Of a DNA stretch of 64,000 nucleotides, positions 44,603-52,661 are shown piece by piece. The notes under the pieces were generated by a model. The model was not told the DNA's origin, did not search any database, and saw nothing but the letters and a program-made list of their open reading frames with translations. The position numbers and the translations under genes were made by a program. Location of the stretch: NCBI GenBank assembly GCA_910588225.1, contig CAJUQT010000002.1, positions 21,311 through 85,310 of the forward strand. Direction: 5' to 3'. Source of the stretch: an uncultured Acetatifactor sp. (lineage in GTDB: Bacteria; Bacillota; Clostridia; Lachnospirales; Lachnospiraceae). The first letter of the stretch is position 1, and each line of letters opens with the position of its first letter.

Positions 44603-46314
44603 ACGGGTTTGTATTTGAATTAAATGGGGCAAAAAAAGATTCTCTACTTCTGAAAAATGCTGAGAAACAGTTAATTGGAGAAGCATTTTGCGAATATTCT
44701 AAGTTGCAAAAATTTCAGAATGACAAGCTTTTTTTCGTGAAAGAAAATCAAATGGTGTTATTGGATGGTGTCATTTTTAACAAGAAAAATTTGATCGAAA
44801 GCTCTCAGAGGGAAAATTTATGGTCAGAGGTGTACTGTCGTCTGGTACTTGAAGATGATGATTACATCAATAAGTTGCGAGGATCCTTTTGTGGAATTGT
44901 TTTTGATATGTCAAAAATGAAGCTTGAAGCCTTCACGAACCACAGTGGTGAGAAGGCAGTTTATTTTTATCACAGGGATGATTTATTGATTGTGACAAGC
45001 CATATGGAATTGATGAAAGAGGCTCTTATACATAATGGACAGCCACTGCAACCTAATATACAGGCGTGTCAGGAAATGCTCTCTACGGGGTCCATGCTTC
45101 ATGGCAATACTATACTGAAAAATGCATATAGAATCATGCCGGGATGTAAAATCATTTTTTTCGATGGCGTATTATCAAATATACGTTATCATATGTTCCA
45201 CAATATACCCGAACAGGAACTTAGCCTTGAAGAGTGTATTGATGAAGCAGATAGACTTTTTAGAAATGCCGTAGATCGCATTTTTTCGAAAAATCTGGAA
45301 TACGGATATCAGGCTGAGGCAGATTTGTCGGGCGGTTTGGACAGCAGGCTTGTCACATGGGTTGCCCACGATTTGGGCTATAAAAATATACTGAATGTCT
45401 GCTATTGCCAAAAAGGCAAAATAGATCATATGACATCCCGCAAGATAGCGGAGAAATTGGGAAATCAATATGTATTTTATCCAATGAATGGTGGAGACTT
45501 TTTTATGGATGTAGATGAGATGACCCGAAAGACGGGGGGACAGGTTTTTTATGGCGTATGCACTGGGGCTAACAGAACATTCCGGTTAATTGACACAAGC
45601 AACATTGGCTTAGCAGTTACCGGATTGCTTGGCGAACTCCATAATGCCTACTGGACGGAAGGAGATTGCCATACGAATCCGGCATACATCAATGAAAGGT
45701 ATACCTATACACCAAAGTTATCTCTTCCGGAAGAATATAAAGCAGGTTATGACAATTATGAACAAATGAATTTGTATGAATACAGTGCATTGCTTTTTCT
45801 GTCGTCTGCTTTTGCAAGACAGGATCTGATGGAAGTATACAGCCCATTTATTGACAAAGATTATTTGGAGTTTGTATACAAAATACCTTTGAAATGGAGA
45901 AAGCATTACTTTTTTACTATGAATTGGATTTTAACCAAGTATCCCGATGCGGCAAAATTTGTATGGCAAACTAAGGAAAAACCTGTGGATAAGGCATATT
46001 ATCAAAAGATTTATGCCCCGAAAATCATGTGGGACTGTCAGGATTATTTGAAACGAATTTATAACAAATTATGCCGGATTTTTAAAATTCATTCTGCCCT
46101 TACCTTGAAGAGAGAAATGAATCCGATTGAGACATGGTATTTAAGAAATCCAAAATTGCGGAAATTTTTGAATGACTACTATGAAAAGTATAGGTATATC
46201 ATTTCTGATGACGATTTGAAAAATAATATTCAAAAATGTCATGAGAGTAGATTGGGTATGGATAAAATAATGATTGTCAATCTTCTGTCGATTATGAGGG
46301 AATATTTTTCATAA
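44599..46314 (+). CDS. Asparagine-synthase-like protein, possible uronic-acid amidotransferase
   Basis: 571 residues with the two-domain plan of asparagine synthase B. The first 190 residues have the glutaminase-like fold (LLDGVIFNKKNLIE, KLRGSFCGIVFD) but start M-N-G, so the nucleophilic Cys2 is absent and free ammonia or a partner must supply nitrogen. The second half has the ATP-pyrophosphatase loop ADLSGGLDSRLV. Homologues in polysaccharide loci (WbpS, WbmE) are linked to converting uronic acids to uronamides. That fits the uronic-acid pathway here but is inference. A+T-rich composition. Confidence 0.82.
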   Translation: MNGFVFELNGAKKDSLLLKNAEKQLIGEAFCEYSKLQKFQNDKLFFVKENQMVLLDGVIFNKKNLIESSQRENLWSEVYCRLVLEDDDYINKLRGSFCGIVFDMSKMKLEAFTNHSGEKAVYFYHRDDLLIVTSHMELMKEALIHNGQPLQPNIQACQEMLSTGSMLHGNTILKNAYRIMPGCKIIFFDGVLSNIRYHMFHNIPEQELSLEECIDEADRLFRNAVDRIFSKNLEYGYQAEADLSGGLDSRLVTWVAHDLGYKNILNVCYCQKGKIDHMTSRKIAEKLGNQYVFYPMNGGDFFMDVDEMTRKTGGQVFYGVCTGANRTFRLIDTSNIGLAVTGLLGELHNAYWTEGDCHTNPAYINERYTYTPKLSLPEEYKAGYDNYEQMNLYEYSALLFLSSAFARQDLMEVYSPFIDKDYLEFVYKIPLKWRKHYFFTMNWILTKYPDAAKFVWQTKEKPVDKAYYQKIYAPKIMWDCQDYLKRIYNKLCRIFKIHSALTLKREMNPIETWYLRNPKLRKFLNDYYEKYRYIISDDDLKNNIQKCHESRLGMDKIMIVNLLSIMREYFS

Positions 46315-46367
46315 GGTTAGGAATCGGGTATAAAGTAGAATGACTCAAAAATATGGGAGAAAATACA

Positions 46368-47522
46368 ATGATGAAAAAGAATGCCTTAGTTATCACATAT
46401 CATGTGAAAAACTGTCAGAGAGTAGGAGGATTTCATTATTTCATCAATTACCTGGAAAAGCTTTCATATGACATTGACTGGGTTACCTGTCCGGTGAGTT
46501 TAAGCTGGATATTCCATAGAAATGATAAAGAGAATTTCAAAAATTTTATGGATTTATGGAGAGGAATTGCATTTGAAGAAAACAATGTTCAGGTTCGACA
46601 TTTTTCAGCTCCCGTTTTCATTCCGGCAAAAATGGCGAGAGTCTTTGGAAGGGAGATAGGATATCGCTATTGGCCGGCATGGGAAAAGCTTCGCAAAAGG
46701 ATGAAGCCTGAATATGACGTGATTTTGGTCGAGGGTGTTGGGTGCCAGTATGCTCTTAAAATGAGAGAGTCATTTCCGAAAGCGAAGATTATTTACAGAC
46801 CGTCAGATATCCTGGAAACTTTTTCGGATGTACCGGACGCATTTTTGCTTGAAAAAGGGATGATAGAAACAGCGGACATAACCCTGTGTGTAGACGAGAT
46901 TCAGCAAAAGTATTATAAGAACCGCGGTTTACTGGAGCAGCCAATCGAGATATTGAGAAACCCACTGTGTACCGAAAAGGATATGGAATTTGTACGCAGT
47001 TGGATACCGGAAAATATGGCGCAGAAGACGGTGGTCTATGTTGGTATATCCAATGTTGATTTAGAGATGATTGAATATGCTGCATCTCAAATAAAAAGTG
47101 CTACTTTCATTGTTGTTGGTCCATTCGGTAGAAAATCGCACGATAATATAATGTTTCTTGGCAGTTTAAGTAATAAAGAATTTATGCCAATTGTGGAAAA
47201 GTCCAGCGTAGGAATAAGTCCAGTATTAGAAAAGGTGTTTGATAAGCAAGATAAACTTGTAGCGGGATATACAAGAAAGATCATACATTATATGAAATAT
47301 TTACTACCTGTAGTAATGACATGTAGCTGTAATTATCTTAATTTAGAAGGATTTTATGTTGCAAAGGATAAAGATGAATTCTGTAGGTACGTGAATAAAG
47401 CATTACAGTATTCCGCGGAGGAAAGAATCCATTTGCGACTGGGCTATATGAAAGCGATGGAATTATTTTTGAATCATAAAGTAGAGCAGCAGTTTGAAGA
47501 AATTGTTTTAGGAGGGCGGTGA
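46368..47522 (+). CDS. Glycosyltransferase, GT-B fold (GumK-like)
   Basis: 384 residues. The N-terminus reads ALVITYHVKNCQRVGGFHYFINYLEKL, then VILVEGVGCQYALKM, YRPSDILETFSD and TADITLCVDEIQQKYY; a C-terminal domain has VYVGISN, FIVVGPFG and FLGSLSNKEFMPIVEKSSVGISPV. This resembles GumK-type glucuronosyltransferases more than GT4. A uronic-acid donor would suit the pathway, but specificity cannot be read. ATG at 46368 is preceded by GGGAG. Confidence 0.75.
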   Translation: MMKKNALVITYHVKNCQRVGGFHYFINYLEKLSYDIDWVTCPVSLSWIFHRNDKENFKNFMDLWRGIAFEENNVQVRHFSAPVFIPAKMARVFGREIGYRYWPAWEKLRKRMKPEYDVILVEGVGCQYALKMRESFPKAKIIYRPSDILETFSDVPDAFLLEKGMIETADITLCVDEIQQKYYKNRGLLEQPIEILRNPLCTEKDMEFVRSWIPENMAQKTVVYVGISNVDLEMIEYAASQIKSATFIVVGPFGRKSHDNIMFLGSLSNKEFMPIVEKSSVGISPVLEKVFDKQDKLVAGYTRKIIHYMKYLLPVVMTCSCNYLNLEGFYVAKDKDEFCRYVNKALQYSAEERIHLRLGYMKAMELFLNHKVEQQFEEIVLGGR

Positions 47523-49339
47523 TGAAAGAAAAAATAGCATCTTGCTTGCTTAAGGCGTTTTTGACAGCACTGTACATTCTTTCATTTTTAACAGGCGCAA
47601 TCAGAAAGCCGGATCAGTTACTTACGGGATTTCCTTTTACATTATACATTTTGCTGTTTGCTGTGATAGGCGCGATATGTTTCTGGCAGTATTACTCAAA
47701 TTTATTTGTGTATCGGTGGGGACTGCCGTTTGCGTTGAGCATTGTCTTTGTAGCAGGAATATTTAGCGGATCAGGGGGGGTACTTTTTACAGTAGCATTT
47801 CTGATATATTTGTCATTGCCAGATGGAATGCATTTTACTGACAAGATTAAGGCTGTCGGAAAGCCTGCGATAGCTAACAAAAGGCATACTGAAAAGGAAG
47901 AGCGGGGGTGTAAATGGATGGCTTCCGTGGTAGTCCTGTCAGGCATTGCTTTCGTCATTGTGATTGGATATCTTTCAACGATAAAATATATGTGTTTTCA
48001 GTCGGATCGCCTCGACTTTGGCATTTTTAGCCAGATGTTTGAGCAGATGCGGACATCAGGATTGGCGATTACTACCTGTGAACGTGGGAGAAGCTTATCG
48101 CACTTTTCCATTCATTTATCGCCGTTGCTTTATATTTTACTGCCATTTTATTGCTGTTTTCCGCATCCTGCGACATTACTGTGGATACAGGCGGCAGGAC
48201 TGATGCTCAGTATCTGGCCGCTTGTCCAGTTGTGCCGTTTGCATGGCCTGAGCGGGAGGGCTATAGGCTGGCTTATCTGTGCCTTTGTGATGTATCCCGC
48301 CTTGGCAGGTGGATGCTTTTTTGATTTTCATGAAAATTTTCTATTGACACCATTTTTACTGCTGTTTCTATATTTGGCAGAAAAGAAGAACTGGATTTGG
48401 GCAAATATTGCGGCAGTTTGTATTTGTTTTATTAAGGAAGATGCAGCCATCTATTTGCTCTGCCTCTGTTGCTATTTGACTTTCCATAAAGACATGAGAC
48501 GTCAGGCAATCCGTTTGGCTGTGTTTTCTGTAGCATATTTCTGTATTGCGGTAGTCCTGCTGTCGACATTGGGGGAGGGGACTATGGCAGCTTCGCGATA
48601 TGCGCAGTATGAGGCGGAAGGTGGAGGAATGATTTCGATTGCTTTTCATATATTTCAGAATCCTTATCATGTATTATGGACTGCCTTTCAAGAGGATCGG
48701 TGGACTTACCTTTTGCAAATGTTTCTACCCCTTATGGTGCTACCGCTCATTGGGATTAAAAAACAGGAAATCTTTTTGCTTGCGCCGATGTTTCTATTCA
48801 ATTTGATGACAGATTATTCTTATCAGCACAACATCTACTATCAATATCAATTTGGTACATTAGCACTTTTGTTCTATATGGTAGTGATAAGGCTGGGACA
48901 ACTGAAAGTATGGCAGGGGAGGTGGAATTGGCATAAATCATTGTTGTCAGTTGGGAAGCTTGCCATGTGTATGGCCGGATTGAGTCTGTTCGTCTCAGTT
49001 GTGTTTCATAGAGGTCAAACCAGATACTTGACAGAATGGGAAGAAAACCGGAGGCCTTACAGTCAGATGGAGCAAGTGTTGGAGAACGTGTCCAAGGAGG
49101 GAAGAGAAGGGGTCAAAGTGGCTGCTTCCAAGAAATTGGTGGCGCATTTATGGCAGGTAACGGAGCTGTATGATACCGCGCAAATAGAGGGGGATAAAAG
49201 CATGGATTGGATTTTGCTTGACATGAGATATGCGGATCAGCAGATGTTGGCTGAACAGTATCAGGCGAAGGGGTATCAGACGCGAGAGAGCATAGAGGGA
49301 TATCTTTTGTGGTTATCTGCGGAGGGAAGAGATTTATGA
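47522..49339 (+). CDS. DUF2079 integral membrane protein
   Basis: 605 residues with many hydrophobic helices; the DUF2079 signature appears as SDRLDFGIFSQMFEQ, HFSIHLSPLLYILLPFYC, FFDFHENFLLTPFLLLFLYLAE and CFIKEDAAIYL, followed by TDYSYQHNIYYQY. The fold is related to lipid-linked-sugar (GT-C) glycosyltransferases; the acidic DFG in the first loop would suit that chemistry. It may add a side-chain sugar outside the membrane. GGAGG before ATG 47522. The stop overlaps the next start (ATGA at 49336). Confidence 0.83.
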   Translation: MKEKIASCLLKAFLTALYILSFLTGAIRKPDQLLTGFPFTLYILLFAVIGAICFWQYYSNLFVYRWGLPFALSIVFVAGIFSGSGGVLFTVAFLIYLSLPDGMHFTDKIKAVGKPAIANKRHTEKEERGCKWMASVVVLSGIAFVIVIGYLSTIKYMCFQSDRLDFGIFSQMFEQMRTSGLAITTCERGRSLSHFSIHLSPLLYILLPFYCCFPHPATLLWIQAAGLMLSIWPLVQLCRLHGLSGRAIGWLICAFVMYPALAGGCFFDFHENFLLTPFLLLFLYLAEKKNWIWANIAAVCICFIKEDAAIYLLCLCCYLTFHKDMRRQAIRLAVFSVAYFCIAVVLLSTLGEGTMAASRYAQYEAEGGGMISIAFHIFQNPYHVLWTAFQEDRWTYLLQMFLPLMVLPLIGIKKQEIFLLAPMFLFNLMTDYSYQHNIYYQYQFGTLALLFYMVVIRLGQLKVWQGRWNWHKSLLSVGKLAMCMAGLSLFVSVVFHRGQTRYLTEWEENRRPYSQMEQVLENVSKEGREGVKVAASKKLVAHLWQVTELYDTAQIEGDKSMDWILLDMRYADQQMLAEQYQAKGYQTRESIEGYLLWLSAEGRDL

Positions 49340-50072
49340 CAGGTATGAGTATACTAAAGACGAAAAAATCTATTTTTATAGTGATATTGATTGGCGTGTG
49401 TATTGTAGTTGGTTTTTCCTGGGGGGGTACTCTAAACAGCCATCCGTACTCTTTCAAAAAAAGATTGTGGTTTTAGGAGATTCCATTACTTATCAAAACA
49501 TATGGCAACCTCTGGTTGAAAGTGAACTTGGAGGATCATGGGTGAATTGCGGTGTAGGATCAACACCACTTGGAGGGGAGAACCATACCAATGCTTTTTG
49601 GCGGAAAGAACGCCTGGAAGATGTGAAAAGTAACAATCCGGATATATTGATTATTTTCGGTGGGGCAAATGATTTGATATTAAATCCTGAAATTGGGACA
49701 TCGAATAACCTTGAAGACAAAAATACAAACACATTTATTGGTGCTTATTCCTATATCATAGATAATCTTCTTACATGGAAGCCTGGCCTGCAAATTATTA
49801 TTGTTTCGACTACATGGGCACACAATGATGGTAAAGACTATAGTAAAACTGTGACTTATGGAGACTTTGCAAAAGCATGCGAGTTGGTATCACAATATTA
49901 TCATTTGCCATATGTTGATCTCTATAATGAATCAGGGTTTAACCAATATACAGTTGGTGATCCGCCTAATAATATTTATTCTGAAGATCATATTCACCCG
50001 AATGCTGTGGGGGCAAAGGTGATTGCATCTATGATTTCTGCAAAGCTTATCGAGATAAATCGTATGCAATAA
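49336..50072 (+). pseudogene. SGNH/GDSL hydrolase split by a frameshift at a G7 tract
   Basis: The first 30 codons (from ATG 49336, overlapping the previous stop) encode a signal anchor (KSIFIVILIGVCIVVGFSW), but that frame ends at a stop after 46 codons. The rest, in another frame, is a full SGNH hydrolase: block I VVLGDSI, block III GGANDL, block V DHIHPN. One more G in the tract at 49421-49427 joins the two frames exactly. It may be phase variation, a disabling mutation or a sequencing error. The enzyme would be extracytoplasmic and could remove or add acyl groups on the polysaccharide. Confidence 0.82.
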
Positions 50073-50248
50073 GGAAGGAATGACTTTTCTTTTAAGAAAA
50101 CTGCCATATTATTGAGGCTGACAACCTGAAAACTATGCTATCTGTATTTTGAAACACAATAATCATAACACTTCAACCAGATTATGAATCTGATATGAGT
50201 ATCCTATATTTGAATCAATAAAATAAATTATGGAAGGAGACGAACCCC

Positions 50249-51382
50249 ATGCAATTTCGAGATTTACAGAAACAATACCAAATTCTAAAACCACAAATGG
50301 CCCCCGCAATCCAGCAGGTCCTGACCACCGGGAACTTCATCTCCGGCAGCCAGGTAACCGAACTGGAAGAACAATTATCCGCTTACGTGGGAACAAAGCA
50401 CTGCATCACCTGCGGCAACGGAACCGACGCTTTGACGCTTGCGCTGATGGCCTGGAATATCGGCCCGGGAGACGCCGTGTTCGTACCGGATTTCACCTTT
50501 TTTGCATCCGGAGAGACACCGGCTTATGAAGGGGCAGTCACCATATTTGTAGATGTAGAGGAAGACACCTTCAACATGTCGCCATCCTCGTTGGAAGAAG
50601 CCATTCTGCAGGTAAGGCGGGAGGGAAAGCTGATTCCACGGGTCATTATAGCGGTGGATCTGTTCGGACAGCCGGCAGATTATCCGGAGATTCGCCGGAT
50701 TGCGGAGAAGTATGAGCTTCTCATTCTGGAAGACGGTGCCCAGGGCTTTGGGGGGCGAATCGGAGAGAGAAAAGCCTGCAGCTTCGGGGACATTTCCACC
50801 ACATCCTTTTTCCCGGCGAAGCCCCTGGGCTGTTACGGGGACGGCGGCGCAATTTTTACCGACAACGATGAATGGGCGGCATTGCTTCGTTCTTATCGGA
50901 TTCATGGGAAGGGAACAGATAAATACGATAATGTACGCATTGGTATGAACTCCAGGCTGGATACGATCCAGGCGGCGATTCTCCAGGTCAAATTAAGGGC
51001 CTTTAAAGAATATGAGCTGACAGATGTGAATAAGGCTGCCCAACGTTATACGGAAGGACTGCATGAAGTGGTGAAGACTCCGATTGTCAGAGAAGGCTTT
51101 TACTCCAGCTGGGCCCAGTATTCCATTCTGTTGAAGGGGAAAGAGGAACGGGACGGATTGCAGGTGTATCTGAAGGAGAAAGGGATTCCCACCATGGTGT
51201 ACTATCCCAGGCCCATGAGCATGCAGGGGGCATTTACAGGGATGGACTGTATCAAGGTGGATATGTCCGTGACTGCGGATTTGTGCCGGAGAGTGCTGGC
51301 GCTGCCAATGCACCCTTATCTGACAGCGGAAGAACAGGCGGAAGTGATCGGGGAGATAAAAGCGTACTTTTTACTTATATAA
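50249..51382 (+). CDS. wbpE: UDP-3-keto-GlcNAcA aminotransferase, DegT family (WbpE-like)
   Basis: PLP transaminase of 377 residues. Visible: FISGSQVTELEEQLS, CGNGTDALTLALMA, PDFTFFASGETPAYEGA, LEDGAQGFG and the Schiff-base Lys region FFPAKPLGCYGDGGA; SSWAQYSILLKG and the ending ALPMHPYL follow P. aeruginosa WbpE closely. It aminates the C3-keto product of WbpB, giving the substrate of WbpD. Higher G+C than the block before it, and separated from wbpA/B/D by 11 kb. AAGGAGA precedes the ATG. Confidence 0.9.
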   Translation: MQFRDLQKQYQILKPQMAPAIQQVLTTGNFISGSQVTELEEQLSAYVGTKHCITCGNGTDALTLALMAWNIGPGDAVFVPDFTFFASGETPAYEGAVTIFVDVEEDTFNMSPSSLEEAILQVRREGKLIPRVIIAVDLFGQPADYPEIRRIAEKYELLILEDGAQGFGGRIGERKACSFGDISTTSFFPAKPLGCYGDGGAIFTDNDEWAALLRSYRIHGKGTDKYDNVRIGMNSRLDTIQAAILQVKLRAFKEYELTDVNKAAQRYTEGLHEVVKTPIVREGFYSSWAQYSILLKGKEERDGLQVYLKEKGIPTMVYYPRPMSMQGAFTGMDCIKVDMSVTADLCRRVLALPMHPYLTAEEQAEVIGEIKAYFLLI

Positions 51383-51421
51383 ATATAATTTGGATAATAG
51401 AATCTGTCCTTAGATTCTATT
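51368..51421 (+). repeat. Right copy of the capsule-locus flanking repeat (with hairpin)
   Basis: Overlaps the end of wbpE and finishes in aatagaatc/gattctatt (51396-51404 with 51413-51421). The left part (T-run, then an A+T stretch with aatttggataatag) parallels the left copy at 32416-32470 in the same orientation. It also could serve as the end-of-operon hairpin. Confidence 0.6.
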
Positions 51422-51833
51422 ATCAGCCTTTGCGCTGTAATAAGCCATCAGGACAGGGCCCATGTGCTTTTCAGGTGGACTTCCTGTGTAATTTCCCGGC
51501 TCGGAATAAAGACTGCAATTTCCCCTGTTTAAGATGGCTGACAGCATTTTACAAGTTTTTCATTTGATAGTTGATATGATTTTATGCATAACCTCTGATA
51601 GTATCAGCACCCGCATCTTCTCTTTTGTAGAATCCAATCAGGTGATTGTTTTTTCTGTATATATATCAATCATGTGATACCACTCCTTTAAACATATTAT
51701 ATTCCATTTCAGCTCCACCACAAGGGCAGGATTTTCAATATTCCGCCTGGGCAGATAAAATACGCTGCAGAAGCCTTTTCCGGATGGCAGTTCCCGAATC
51801 GGATTCATATGACAAGGTCTTTCAAATTCATTA
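51383..51833. other. Gene-free stretch after the capsule operon
   Basis: Apart from the flanking hairpin it holds no convincing gene. Short frames exist on both strands but match nothing I recognise. A segment around 51735-51830 (YSAWADKIR in the + frame) may be further decayed DegT aminotransferase sequence leading to the fragment at 51834. Confidence 0.45.
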
Positions 51834-51893
51834 AGGAGTTAAAGGCCTTTGCGACATATGAGCTGACGGATGTGAATAAAGCTGCATTCAGCA
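51834..51893 (+). pseudogene. Scrap of a DegT/WbpE aminotransferase
   Basis: The encoded ELKAFATYELTDVNKAA parallels LRAFKEYELTDVNKAA of the wbpE gene at about 50995-51045, and the DNA is closely similar over some 45 bases (gagctgacNgatgtgaataa). Only this piece is clear, so a second wbpE-like gene once stood here or the end of wbpE was duplicated. Confidence 0.6.
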
Positions 51894-52406
51894 AAAATAT
51901 CTGCACTTATCAAAATAAAACGCCTGCGCCTTCTCAAACAGCCGGGTTAACTTATCTGCACAGTGTTTTCTTCTGTATTCCGCCAATGCTTCCAGATATT
52001 CATTTCTGTTGGTATCTTCAATCACAACCGGTATGATCACGTTCTTCAGACATTCTCTGAAAAGAAGCAATCTGCCGGTTCGGCCATTCCCGTCCTGGAA
52101 AGGATGGATACTCTCATATCCTGCATGAAATTCTGACAGCACGGAAATGGTCACATTCTGGTGCTGGTACCAATCCATTAATATCAGCATTTCCGCTTCG
52201 ACATTTTCAGGTCTTACAGTCTGATACATACCAATCATATTAGGCCGCTTTTTATAGTCTCCAATTGCATACCCATTGGCGCGATTTTCAAAGACACCGG
52301 ATTTCAGCTTATAATGGAACTGCTTTATCAGATTCTGAGACAGCGGTTCCTCCAGTGTATCCAACATTTTGCTGAACATCAGAAAATGCCCGTTCATCTC
52401 TTCCAC
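51888..52406 (-). CDS. Fic-family protein, N-terminally truncated
   Basis: 172 residues carrying the catalytic Fic motif HPFQDGNGRTGR and the flap region (NMIGMYQTVRPENVEAEM). Fic enzymes transfer AMP or other nucleotide groups to protein hydroxyls. The frame is open upstream only to a stop near 52441 and the N-terminal part, which in class II proteins contains the inhibitory (S/T)xxxE(G/N) helix, is missing. The GTG start at 52406 has only weak support. Either a decayed gene or a deregulated Fic domain. The C-terminus is close to normal length. Confidence 0.72.
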   Translation of the reverse strand: MEEMNGHFLMFSKMLDTLEEPLSQNLIKQFHYKLKSGVFENRANGYAIGDYKKRPNMIGMYQTVRPENVEAEMLILMDWYQHQNVTISVLSEFHAGYESIHPFQDGNGRTGRLLLFRECLKNVIIPVVIEDTNRNEYLEALAEYRRKHCADKLTRLFEKAQAFYFDKCRYFC

Positions 52407-52661
52407 TGAATTTTGGAACTGTTTTTTGCTTCCATGATCTTAATTCCGCTTCATATAGCCATTTTATCTTAAGCCGGCACTGTGGTCAACGGATAATCTC
52501 GAAAATAAGATGGATTCTTCCGACCAGCTATGCTAAAATCAAGTTATCAACTGCATTGGAGTATTGTAAAGGTGAGTTTGGCCATGCAGGAAAGGGTATA
52601 CTATAAAAATGATATGATCCAGGGACAGAATACGCCGGTAACGACAGGAAAGGGGGCCATT

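Noticed and set aside
51383..51833. Hidden gene after wbpE
   Set aside because: Frames on both strands are short and show neither ribosome sites nor domain patterns; only possible DegT remains are seen.
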